Source of the DNA: Anaerolineae bacterium
GTDB taxonomy: Bacteria; Chloroflexota; Anaerolineae; Aggregatilineales; Phototrophicaceae
Direction of reading: 5' to 3'
Length of the DNA stretch: 64,000 bases
Assembly (NCBI GenBank): GCA_025055175.1
Contig: JANWYT010000006.1
Coordinates: forward strand, 62,001 to 126,000
Position numbers and translations under genes: made by a program. The notes under the pieces are model-generated. The model was given only the letters and a program-made list of their open reading frames with translations, did not search any database and was not told where the DNA came from. Shown one piece after another: positions 53,423 to 62,252 of the stretch (position 1 is its first letter; each line of letters opens with the position of its first letter).

Positions 53423-56400
53423 TTACGGATCGACGACCTGGATGTCGGTGAGCCACCAGCTCACCCGATAGTCGAAGTTTGCGCCAGCCGTGTTGTTGGG
53501 GTGGACGCTGGCCGTCTCTTCGGAGAGGCGATCAATGCGGAAGCGCAGCAGCAACGGCACTGAGCCAGGCCCAGCGTACGCCGACAGGTCGTGAGTACGC
53601 AGCTGCCAGTCGCCCATGTCAGGGGTGTAGGTTGTGCCGCTGATGCGCGGAGAGCTGAAATTGCCTTGTGTCATGCTGAAGCTGATGCGGTTAGGCTGGC
53701 CGCCAGCGAAGTAGTCGAGCTGCAAGACGTGGTGGCCAGGCGGCAGGGTACGGGTGACCGTATGCGTATTCGTACCCTGGAATTCCCAGTCGTCGATTAG
53801 CAGACAGCTCGTGCGTTGCCAGACGGCGCTGGTATCGCCGCGCGTATGGTTGACTTGACCGTTGTTCGGGCCACCGCTGAAGATGTACGTGCCAACAGGA
53901 TTGTTGTTGTCGCGCCACGCGCAGCCTGGTGTGTAGTTGATCCACAGACGGAAGCCATCGTCGCCAGAGACCGTGAACTGATAGGTCGTGTTCACCTGGC
54001 TTGGATCAATGAAGATGCTCTTGAGCCAGCGCACGCTGTAGTTGCTGCTGTTGATCGGCGAGAAAGGATTGGTACTCGACCAGTCGAAGTTCAAGCCAGA
54101 TTGCAAGCCATCATTACGATAACCATTGACGCTGTTGAACGTCGTAATACCAGTCGTTGCTGTCGCGTTCACCGCTAAATTAGGCGTGCCTGTCGGCCTC
54201 CAGCCAGCAGACTGCGTCGGCGCGGTATTCGAGTTATCTGGGAGTGGCGTGTACGCCTTGTAGCCACCCGTCACGCTGAAGTCCAGGCTCGTGTTGTTCC
54301 AGTAGTAGCCGTGCCAGGGGCTAGTAAAGATGCTGGCCGGACGCAGCGCCGTCGTACTGATCGGCCTACCTGACAAGAAGTCCGTCGTCCAGGTGAAGCC
54401 GCCATCGACCGATACTTCAACCTGAACCGCCCCGCCCAACTCGTAGTAGGTATAGTAGTTGAGGACGGGCGCGACGGCCTGCGACAGATCGAGGGCGCTG
54501 TTGAGCATCATCGAGTAGCTGGCGCGTGCCTCTGCGGGGCGCTGCTCGCTGGCCAAGCGACCAGAGCCGACAGGTTGAGCCGCCGTGAACGAGAAGCTGA
54601 ACGAACCGAGGGAGAGCTGGACGGAGGCATCGCCGCTGTTTTCGTAGTATTCCATGACGAAGGTATACTGCGTAAAGGCTTCAATGCGCGCCGAGCTGAC
54701 CGTCGTGGTGCGGGCCTGATCCTGCCAGTTGTTGACGATGTTCCAGGGCGGGTTGCTGTAGGCCGGCGGATCATCAGGCAGGGCTGGCGGCATGGGCGAG
54801 CCATTCGTCTTGAAGTAGCGCAGGCGCACGCCATCATCCGCGCTGGTGATGAAGCTGTAGCGGCCAGGATTGATGCCGCTGACGGGCGTCGTCAGCGTCC
54901 AGCGGTAGGCGAAACGGTCGGTAATGCGCTCGCCATCGCTGCGGCGCGGGCCGCTGCTGCCCCAGTTCTCGCGAATTTCGGTCACAACACCAGTGTCCCA
55001 GCGGTTGGCATTCGTGAAGTTGTTACCCGACAGAGTGCCGTCTAGCGCGCGGCCAATGCAGACGTTGGTAGCCAAGCTACCGCAGCTCAGCGAGACGCGG
55101 TTGGAGCCGCTCGTACCCCAGTTCCAAATGCTGTACGTCCAGGTGCTGTTCAAGCTGCTCGGACCGCCGCCGCTGCCTCTGAAGACTGCTGGCGTGAGAC
55201 CCCAATGGCCTTCGCGCATCCAGTTGAGGGTATTGCGCGCAGCATCGAAGAAAGTCGTCGTGCCAGTCACCTTGCCAATGCGGATGGTGTTTGGATTGTA
55301 GAGCGTCACCTGAACGCCGTCGATGTACCAACCATCGCGGCGTGCGCCACCGTCCAAAGCATCGGCGATGAAGCGGATACGAATGCGCTGACCATCACGC
55401 GTTGTGGTGCGCGCATAGGGGCTGAGGTCGATCTGTTGGCGCGTCCAGGCATAGTTGCGGCTGTTGGTCGCCTGCCAGACCGTCGTCCATGGCCCCCAGC
55501 CCAACTGGCGCTCGTAGCACTGGCGCATATTGGGGTCGACCACGCTGTTAATCGTGCAACTGATGGGTGCAGGATCTTCAACCGAGATTTGCACCTGGAA
55601 GTAATCGGCGTTGCCTGCGAAGTGGCGCGACCAGAAGTATAAAATGGGACGATCCGTGTTCATCGTGCCGCGCAAGTCGATAATGGTGCGCAGTTGCAGC
55701 ACATTGAACGTATCCAAGCGTAGGTCGCCGTTGTTGCCCATCATTGGGCTGGGAATGCTGGCGTTGATGCTGGGCGCGCGGTTGTTCAGATCAGTCGGGA
55801 CAGTGGACGCCACGTGGAAGGAATACAGGCCATCGCGCTGCTCCCAGGTGATTGCTTCCCAGTCGCCACCCATCGACCACAGGTTGGGAAACAGAGCAGC
55901 GTTGTCGGGGTCTAGGAACTCTGTGCCATTGCCCAACGTGTTCGCCGTGTTGTAACGGTTGCGATAGGGCGTGCCGGCAATGCTGTTGCGTGTCTGGCCC
56001 GTCGTCCACAAGGCATGGCTCAGCTCATCGCGCTCTGCAATGCGGATGTTGTCCAAGAAGACACCTTCGTTGCGCGCCGCGCCGTTATTGACCGTCATGC
56101 GGAAGCGCAGCATGATGTCGTCATCAGTGCGGTCGGCGTTGGTACGTGCGTTGGGCGGCAGAGCGTTGAAGATAGGACGCAGATCGACTTCGACCTCTTC
56201 CCAGCCAATGCTGAAACGCGCGCGATCGCCGTTGGCAGGGATGTTGTTGGCCACTGGCGAGCTGCTGCCCGTGATTGGATTGCCCTGGGCAACGCGCATA
56301 CCGTCGGCATAAGCCCACAAGCCACGCCACTGTGTGCTTGGCTCGCTGCGTAGCTTCCATTCGACTGCCAGCGTCACGCCATTGGAGAACAAGCGCTGGT

Positions 56401-59062
56401 GCTGGAAGGTCAACACAGGATCATTGAGCGGCGTGAGCGGCGTCTGGCACAGCGACGAAGGAACGAGATTGCAGCTGGGCGAACGCGGATTCTGCGGCGT
56501 ATCCAGGAACAGGTCGATGGCGTTCTTCAGCTCAAGGATGGCCGTGCTGGGCGAGAGGTACTGGCCAGTGGGCGTATCCGTGTAAGAGAAACCTGTTGTG
56601 TTGGGCAGGGGACGATGACCACCCTCCACGCGCCCCCACGTGCCAATGGGAATCCAATTGGTCAGCAGGTTGTTCTCGTTCTCTACGTCGTCCAAGAACG
56701 GTAGATCGGTGAAGCGCAGGCGGTCAGCGCGCTCTAGACGAATTTGGTCAATCCACCAACCCGGCGTATTCCAGCTCTCATAGTTGCGATGGACGAACAT
56801 AGCGAAGCGGACGCGCACTGGCTGAGCAAAGGGCGTGTCGTTGGCGTTGCGCAGACGGATGGTGACGCGCTCCATGATGGGCAGCTGGCTGCGCGTCGTG
56901 TTGTTGCGATTCACCAGCACGCCATCGGCGAAGGTCGTCCAGGTGGGGTTAAGATTGGTGAACGGATCGGTCGTGTACTGGACTTCCAGGCCCACGAAGC
57001 GGCTCACGTCGTAGGAGTGGTAGAAGGTGAGGATGGGGTCGCCCTGGTCGCCCTCTTCGTCAGTTGCGCCGCGCGGGTCGGCCACGTCAATGAAGCCATT
57101 CCACTCAATCGTGTGAGCGCGCAGGTTGGTCGTGTCGAGCTGGCCTGGTCGGCTCATGTTGTTGTCAGAGAAACGGTCGTCGTAGAAGCTGTGCGTTGTG
57201 CGGTTGGGGCTTTCGTGGAAGCTCGTGCCGCTGCCAAAGGTGCGCTCTGTCGTCAGCTGCCAGTTGCCGCTGGTGACGAAGTCCCTGAGCTGATCGGGGC
57301 TGTCTAGATTCCAGGTCTGGGCTGTGTAGTAAGTCTGACGCTGGACATTGTCAATCCGCATGGAGTCGATATACCAATGGTGGTTACCGCTCGTGCCTTC
57401 ATTGCGCTCAATGACGAAGCGGAACGTCAAGCGGCGGCTCTGGCCTGGCAAAAGGTAGGGCGACAGATCAATCGTGTTGTACGTCCAGTTGAAGTTCCAC
57501 GTGTTGCCAGTGCGCAGCGGGATGGTCTGCCAATTCAGACGGCTACGATCCGCTGGGGAACTGATGAGTGTACCAGTGTTAGCAGGATCGTAGTTGGCAA
57601 CTTGCAGATAGGCGCGCGCACCTGGCGAAGAACCTAAGTTCCAAACATCCCAGAAGGTAAGAGCAGGGTTGGTTATGGTCGGCGGAATCTCAACCGCGCC
57701 GCGCAGTTCTAGGTGGCAACGGTTGCCAGCAGGGATACTGTCCCAGATACCGGCAGCGATGTACTCCTTCCATCCATGATCCAACGTGTCGGTGCGAGCA
57801 TCTGCGAAGTTTCTCCAGCGGCAGTCTATTATACCGCTGGTAGGCAGACCAGCTGAGTTGACGCGCGTGTCATCAGGGTTTGTGCTGCGGTTGGGCGTAG
57901 CGTCAAAGATTTCCAGCCGCACTCGCGCAGTGTTCACGCGCTCCGCAAAATCGAGTTGCAAGGTGTACTGACCCGGCGGCACAGTGCGGGTGAAGTGGAT
58001 GCTACGGCTGACTGGCAAATCTTGGCTCGTCCAGTTCTCCGCCAGCAAACACTCTGTGGGAATCTGATTGCCAGGCCCTACAGGATTGTTCGGGTCGAAC
58101 CCCAAGCCCAGATTGTTGTACAGTTGCCAATGATTGTTGTTTGTGGTACGGTTAGCAGGCGTTGTGTAGGGGTTTCCACCAAAGCCTGCGCTGTCCAAGC
58201 CACTGTAGAGAGGCCCGCCGCTAGTCACCCTGACCGACGTATTGTCGCGGCGTACGGCGTTAGAACAGTTGCCGGGGCCGCCGTTGATGACGCTGGGGTT
58301 GCCGCCGTAAATGCCGCCCAAAATCCACAAGCGCACTGCATCCTCAACGTTAGATAGCTGGAAGCGCAGCGTCGTGTTGCCCATCTCTGGAGTGATGGTG
58401 ATGGTGCGCCGCCAAACCACGCCGAAGTTATCGGTCTGCCAACCAGCAATCGGCGAATTCGTACCCCAGTTGAAATCGATAATGCCCGTGAAGGCCGGAT
58501 CAATCTCCTGATTGTAGAGACTGTGGGCCGCAGCTCCTGTGAGTTGCGTGTTGGGATAGTACAGCCCGTACCAATCCGCAGAACCTAAGAACAGCGCGTT
58601 GTCGACGCGCCAATGCCTGACTGTCTCTGGGTTGCCTGTGTCTGTCCAGGGCGCCATGTGGATGATATCTTGCGGCGTCGGCGACGGTGACGGCGTGAAC
58701 GTCGGCGTCCAGGTCGGAGAGGGTGTAATGGGCGTGTTCGTGGGCGAGGGACCTGATGTCGGTGGCAGGGTAGGCGGTGCGAGCGTGCGCGTGGCCAGCG
58801 GAGTCTCTTGAGGCGTCTGCGTTGCTACCCAAGTCACTGTCAGCCAGAATTGCTCCACGCCAGGCAGTTGAGCAATCGTGCGCGGGTCTGCGCCAACTAA
58901 ATTGACGACCGTATTGCTGAAGACATTGCCAATTGCTGGCCCAGTAGCAGCCAGAGCAAAGCCAAAGGCCAGGATCGCCAGCACAACAATCAGCGTGTAT
59001 TCTACCAGCGACTGACCGCTCTCCTGGGGACGTGGGTGTTTTAGAGGCGTCGTTTCGGCCAT
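53423..59062 (-). CDS. Giant surface protein with Flp-type prepilin leader and repeated PA14/ConA-like domains
   Basis: 1879 residues from ATG 59062, with GAGGGA 7 bases upstream; the frame stays open to 59410 but that part crosses the folD start. The N-terminus carries a class III (type IVb) prepilin leader: cleavage is expected at Gly16/Gln17 in QESGQSLVEYTL, with Glu at +5 and the EY pair, then a hydrophobic helix to about residue 55. A Pro/Thr linker (about 80-130) follows. Then come three PA14-like domains (near 150-380, about 1265-1425 and about 1600-1780) and several jelly-roll domains ending in motifs such as YIDSMRIDNV, WWIDQIRLE, FLDNIRIAE and YIDGVQVTL. It has 12 cysteines in six sequential pairs and only eight lysines. 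It probably sits outside the cell, anchored by or assembled like a pseudopilin, and binds glycans (inference). Confidence 0.85.
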   Translation of the reverse strand: MAETTPLKHPRPQESGQSLVEYTLIVVLAILAFGFALAATGPAIGNVFSNTVVNLVGADPRTIAQLPGVEQFWLTVTWVATQTPQETPLATRTLAPPTLPPTSGPSPTNTPITPSPTWTPTFTPSPSPTPQDIIHMAPWTDTGNPETVRHWRVDNALFLGSADWYGLYYPNTQLTGAAAHSLYNQEIDPAFTGIIDFNWGTNSPIAGWQTDNFGVVWRRTITITPEMGNTTLRFQLSNVEDAVRLWILGGIYGGNPSVINGGPGNCSNAVRRDNTSVRVTSGGPLYSGLDSAGFGGNPYTTPANRTTNNNHWQLYNNLGLGFDPNNPVGPGNQIPTECLLAENWTSQDLPVSRSIHFTRTVPPGQYTLQLDFAERVNTARVRLEIFDATPNRSTNPDDTRVNSAGLPTSGIIDCRWRNFADARTDTLDHGWKEYIAAGIWDSIPAGNRCHLELRGAVEIPPTITNPALTFWDVWNLGSSPGARAYLQVANYDPANTGTLISSPADRSRLNWQTIPLRTGNTWNFNWTYNTIDLSPYLLPGQSRRLTFRFVIERNEGTSGNHHWYIDSMRIDNVQRQTYYTAQTWNLDSPDQLRDFVTSGNWQLTTERTFGSGTSFHESPNRTTHSFYDDRFSDNNMSRPGQLDTTNLRAHTIEWNGFIDVADPRGATDEEGDQGDPILTFYHSYDVSRFVGLEVQYTTDPFTNLNPTWTTFADGVLVNRNNTTRSQLPIMERVTIRLRNANDTPFAQPVRVRFAMFVHRNYESWNTPGWWIDQIRLERADRLRFTDLPFLDDVENENNLLTNWIPIGTWGRVEGGHRPLPNTTGFSYTDTPTGQYLSPSTAILELKNAIDLFLDTPQNPRSPSCNLVPSSLCQTPLTPLNDPVLTFQHQRLFSNGVTLAVEWKLRSEPSTQWRGLWAYADGMRVAQGNPITGSSSPVANNIPANGDRARFSIGWEEVEVDLRPIFNALPPNARTNADRTDDDIMLRFRMTVNNGAARNEGVFLDNIRIAERDELSHALWTTGQTRNSIAGTPYRNRYNTANTLGNGTEFLDPDNAALFPNLWSMGGDWEAITWEQRDGLYSFHVASTVPTDLNNRAPSINASIPSPMMGNNGDLRLDTFNVLQLRTIIDLRGTMNTDRPILYFWSRHFAGNADYFQVQISVEDPAPISCTINSVVDPNMRQCYERQLGWGPWTTVWQATNSRNYAWTRQQIDLSPYARTTTRDGQRIRIRFIADALDGGARRDGWYIDGVQVTLYNPNTIRIGKVTGTTTFFDAARNTLNWMREGHWGLTPAVFRGSGGGPSSLNSTWTYSIWNWGTSGSNRVSLSCGSLATNVCIGRALDGTLSGNNFTNANRWDTGVVTEIRENWGSSGPRRSDGERITDRFAYRWTLTTPVSGINPGRYSFITSADDGVRLRYFKTNGSPMPPALPDDPPAYSNPPWNIVNNWQDQARTTTVSSARIEAFTQYTFVMEYYENSGDASVQLSLGSFSFSFTAAQPVGSGRLASEQRPAEARASYSMMLNSALDLSQAVAPVLNYYTYYELGGAVQVEVSVDGGFTWTTDFLSGRPISTTALRPASIFTSPWHGYYWNNTSLDFSVTGGYKAYTPLPDNSNTAPTQSAGWRPTGTPNLAVNATATTGITTFNSVNGYRNDGLQSGLNFDWSSTNPFSPINSSNYSVRWLKSIFIDPSQVNTTYQFTVSGDDGFRLWINYTPGCAWRDNNNPVGTYIFSGGPNNGQVNHTRGDTSAVWQRTSCLLIDDWEFQGTNTHTVTRTLPPGHHVLQLDYFAGGQPNRISFSMTQGNFSSPRISGTTYTPDMGDWQLRTHDLSAYAGPGSVPLLLRFRIDRLSEETASVHPNNTAGANFDYRVSWWLTDIQVVDP

Positions 59063-59218
59063 AATATTCCCTCGAAAGTATGACGGACTCTTCCGTACCC
59101 CTATGGTACTAGAGATTGGGCCGAGACGGGATTTGTAGATTGTTGTTTCTTGTTCAAATGCGTTGACAAAAAGACGACCACAAGGCGAAACCATTGAACA
59201 TCGCTGAGAGAAGGTAAG

Positions 59219-60106
59219 ATGAGCGCGCAGATACTCAACGGTCAAGACATAGCAGACCGTCTCCAGGCCCAAATTGCCCATGAGGTAGAAGCTTTCAAAG
59301 GACGCTACGGAATTGTGCCAGGGCTTGGCGTGGTCATGGCTGGCGACAACCCTGCTTCGGCGCAATACGTGCGCATGAAGCGCAAAGCCTGCGAGAAAGT
59401 TGGCATTCATTCAGTGACCCATTTGGTCAATTCTAGCACGCCGCAGGACGAGGTACTCAGCTTGGTGCGCGCGCTGAACGATGATCCACTCATTCACGGC
59501 GTCCTGGTTCAGCTCCCCTTACCTGCGCACATTGACGAAGTTGCCGTCTTGTCAGCGGTCGGTTTGGAGAAGGACGTGGACGGCTTTCACCCTCTCAACA
59601 TCGGCGCGCTGGCCATGAAGGGCCGCGAGCCGAGCTTTGTGCCGGCGACTCCTAGCGGCTGCATGGTGCTGCTGCGAGAAGCAGGCGTCGAGCTGGATGG
59701 TGCAAACGCCGTCATTCTGGGTCGCAGCAACATCGTCGGCCTGCCTATGACCCTGCTGCTCATGAAGGCCAACGCCACTGTGACCGTCTGCCACAGTCGT
59801 ACTCGTGGCCTGGCCGACGTGGTACGCCGCGCTGACGTGCTGATCGCTGCCGTTGGGCGCGCCGAGATGGTGCGTGGAGACTGGATCAAGCACGGCGCCG
59901 TCGTGATCGACGTAGGGACGAACAAGGTCGATGATCCTAGCAGTGATAAAGGCTACAAAATCGTGGGCGACGTGCATTTCCCCAGCGCAGTCGAAGTCGC
60001 CAGCGTCATCACCAAAGTCCCTGGCGGGGTCGGCCCGATGACGATCACCATGCTGCTCAGCAACACGCTCAAAGCTGCCAGACAGCACGTGGGCGAGAAA
60101 GTCTAG
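59219..60106 (+). CDS. folD: Methylenetetrahydrofolate dehydrogenase/cyclohydrolase
   Basis: 295 residues. The signatures YVRMKRKACEKVGI (catalytic Lys), VQLPLPAHID, DVDGFHPLNIG and ILGRSNIVGLPMTLLL are diagnostic of FolD. It interconverts methylene- and formyl-tetrahydrofolate with NADP. AGAAGG precedes the ATG. It is divergent from the giant surface protein gene and lies 78 bases before the 8-oxoguanine-deaminase-like gene. Confidence 0.97.
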   Translation: MSAQILNGQDIADRLQAQIAHEVEAFKGRYGIVPGLGVVMAGDNPASAQYVRMKRKACEKVGIHSVTHLVNSSTPQDEVLSLVRALNDDPLIHGVLVQLPLPAHIDEVAVLSAVGLEKDVDGFHPLNIGALAMKGREPSFVPATPSGCMVLLREAGVELDGANAVILGRSNIVGLPMTLLLMKANATVTVCHSRTRGLADVVRRADVLIAAVGRAEMVRGDWIKHGAVVIDVGTNKVDDPSSDKGYKIVGDVHFPSAVEVASVITKVPGGVGPMTITMLLSNTLKAARQHVGEKV

Positions 60107-60184
60107 AGCAGCCCTTGTGAAAAGTGGCCTTGCGCCGTATTGTTAACGCGCAATCTCGGTTATCTCCACCCAGGAAGGCTTCTT

Positions 60185-61549
60185 TTGGCGACGCTCATCT
60201 TGCGAAACATCCACACCTTAGCTACTCTAGACGACGCAGGGACGGTGATTCAGCAGGGGGCGCTGGTGGCTCGCGACGGCGTCATCGTCTGGTTAGGCTC
60301 AAGCGCTCAATTGCCTTCTGAACTGCAAGCTGAAGCAAATGAGGTCATCGAGCTGGACAAACACGTCGTCATCCCTGGCCTGGTCAACGCCCATCACCAC
60401 ATGGTGCAAAGCTTGACGCGCGTCATGGCCAAAGACCACGAGCTTTTCGACTGGCTGACGACGCTCTACCCCATCTGGCGCAACTTGCGCAGCCAACACG
60501 TCTACATCGCCGCCAAGCTGGCGATGGCTGAACTCATCCTGTCAGGTTGTACCACCTCAAGCGATCATCTCTACATTTATCCTAACGATGTGACGCTGGA
60601 GGATGAGATACGCGCTGCTCAGGAGATTGGTATACGCTTCCATGCCTCGCGCGGCAGCATGAGCCTGGGCGAGAGCAAAGGAGGCCTGCCTCCTGATAGC
60701 GTAGTGGAAGACGAAGACGAGATTCTGCGAGTGACGCGGGACGCCATCGAACGCTGGCACGATCCTCAGCGCTACAGTATGCTACGCATTGTCGTCGCAC
60801 CTTGCTCACCGTTCACCGTAACCAACGACCTCATGCGTGAAGCTGCCAACCTCGCGCGGGCCTACGGCGTGCGTCTGCATACCCATCTGGCAGAGAACGT
60901 CAAAGATATTGAATACGGCCTGGAACGCTGGGGTATGCGCCCCGGCGATTACGCTGAGTCAGTGGGCTGGCTAGGAGACGACGTTTGGCACGCCCACTGC
61001 GTCAAACTGGACGCGCACGAAATAGGCTTATTCGGGCGTACAGGGACAGGCATTTGCCACTGCCCAAGCTCCAACATGCGCCTGGCGTCTGGCATTGCGC
61101 CACTGCGCACCATGCTAGATCAGCGCGTCAGAGTTGGCCTGGGCGTAGACGGCTCGGCTTCCAACGATAGTGGTCACCTGTTGACTGAGGCGCGCCTGGC
61201 CATGCTCTTGCAGCGGGCAGCCAGTGAAAATCCCAGCCATATCACCACCGACGAAGCACTGCGCTTGGCCACGCGCGGCGGAGCTAGCGTCTTGGGGCGG
61301 GATGACGTTGGCCATCTGGCCGTCGGCATGGCCGCTGACCTAGTAGCTTACCGTCTGGATCAGATAGGGTTCGCCGGCGCCCAACATGACCCTGTAGCAG
61401 CTCTGGTGCTGTGCCAGCCTGCCAGTGTCGATTACTCCATCATTCATGGGCGGCCTGTGGTGCGCGATGGCCATCTGATGACGGTTGACCTGCCGCAACT
61501 GATCGAAGTCCACAATGCCCTCTCTAAACAGTTGATCGACGGAGCGTGA
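60185..61549 (+). CDS. 8-Oxoguanine deaminase-like amidohydrolase (TTG start)
   Basis: 454 residues from a TTG at 60185 with AGGAAGG 6 bases upstream; an earlier in-frame start would add residues that do not match the family. Metal ligands are visible in NAHHHM, HTHLAEN, HAHCVKL and GVDGSASND. The stretch QSLTRVMAKDHELFDWLTTL and YPIWRNL closely resembles the PA0142-type 8-oxoguanine deaminases, which turn 8-oxoguanine into urate. That activity would feed the purine pathway of the large minus-strand block. It is coupled to the Nudix gene. Confidence 0.88.
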   Translation: MATLILRNIHTLATLDDAGTVIQQGALVARDGVIVWLGSSAQLPSELQAEANEVIELDKHVVIPGLVNAHHHMVQSLTRVMAKDHELFDWLTTLYPIWRNLRSQHVYIAAKLAMAELILSGCTTSSDHLYIYPNDVTLEDEIRAAQEIGIRFHASRGSMSLGESKGGLPPDSVVEDEDEILRVTRDAIERWHDPQRYSMLRIVVAPCSPFTVTNDLMREAANLARAYGVRLHTHLAENVKDIEYGLERWGMRPGDYAESVGWLGDDVWHAHCVKLDAHEIGLFGRTGTGICHCPSSNMRLASGIAPLRTMLDQRVRVGLGVDGSASNDSGHLLTEARLAMLLQRAASENPSHITTDEALRLATRGGASVLGRDDVGHLAVGMAADLVAYRLDQIGFAGAQHDPVAALVLCQPASVDYSIIHGRPVVRDGHLMTVDLPQLIEVHNALSKQLIDGA

Positions 61550-61551
61550 AG

Positions 61552-62238
61552 ATGGGCCTGCATATTGGCGTCGTCTGTCTGGTGCAAGACGATCAAGAGC
61601 GCTTTCTGATCGCCAAGCGCAGCGATTTTGGCACATGGAACTTTCCGACAGGCCGACTAGATTATGGCGAGACGCTGATCGAAGCAGCAGAGCGCGAGAC
61701 CTTCGAGGAGACGGGGATTCACTGCCGCGTCTCAAGGCCCATCGGCTTGTATTACCAGCAGGGACGTGAACGCATGAACGTCGCCTTCTTGGCCAAAGCC
61801 GTAGGCGGCAGTCTTGAACCTGACTTGATCGAAACCAGCGAGTGTCGCTGGAGTGCAATAGACGAGCTTCCTCCAAACCTCTTTGGGCGCTACATGCTGG
61901 AACACGCCCTGGCAGGTGGCTTACACTGCCATATTCACCACACTCCAGAAGAAACCCTGCGCGAGTTGGAGCGTAAACTACAAGAGCGCAGACAGCGCAA
62001 CGCCGCTGAAGGTCGTCCAGAGCCTGAATGGGCCGAATTCCGAGTGACCGCCAGAGCCGACGTAGCCGGCCGCGTCTACCGCGCCATCATCAGTCCACAC
62101 ACGCCCCCCTGGGAACAATTGGCCCAAGTCATCCAGCAGCAGGGCGGCCCACAAATCGCGCTGGACTGGCTGAGCGTCGATGAGAACCTCGTCGCCCACC
62201 AGCTTGAATTCGTGTTTATCCAAGCCAGACCAAGCTGA
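61552..62238 (+). CDS. Nudix hydrolase
   Basis: 228 residues from ATG 61552 (GGAG 7 bases upstream; GTG 61546 is the alternative). The Nudix box is intact: GETLIEAAERETFEETGI with the preceding GRLDY. The N-terminus IGVVCLVQDDQERFLIAKR and FGTWNFPTG fit. A C-terminal region of about 100 residues beyond the Nudix core is not recognised. The substrate is not known; lying between the 8-oxoguanine deaminase-like gene and ygeY it may sanitise an oxidised nucleotide (inference). Confidence 0.88.
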   Translation: MGLHIGVVCLVQDDQERFLIAKRSDFGTWNFPTGRLDYGETLIEAAERETFEETGIHCRVSRPIGLYYQQGRERMNVAFLAKAVGGSLEPDLIETSECRWSAIDELPPNLFGRYMLEHALAGGLHCHIHHTPEETLRELERKLQERRQRNAAEGRPEPEWAEFRVTARADVAGRVYRAIISPHTPPWEQLAQVIQQQGGPQIALDWLSVDENLVAHQLEFVFIQARPS

Positions 62239-62252
62239 GGAAAGCTGAACTT

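Noticed and set aside
59063-59410. N-terminal extension of the giant surface protein frame by 116 residues
   Set aside because: It crosses the folD start and the divergent promoter region, and the ATG at 59062 has a good ribosome-binding site directly before the prepilin leader.
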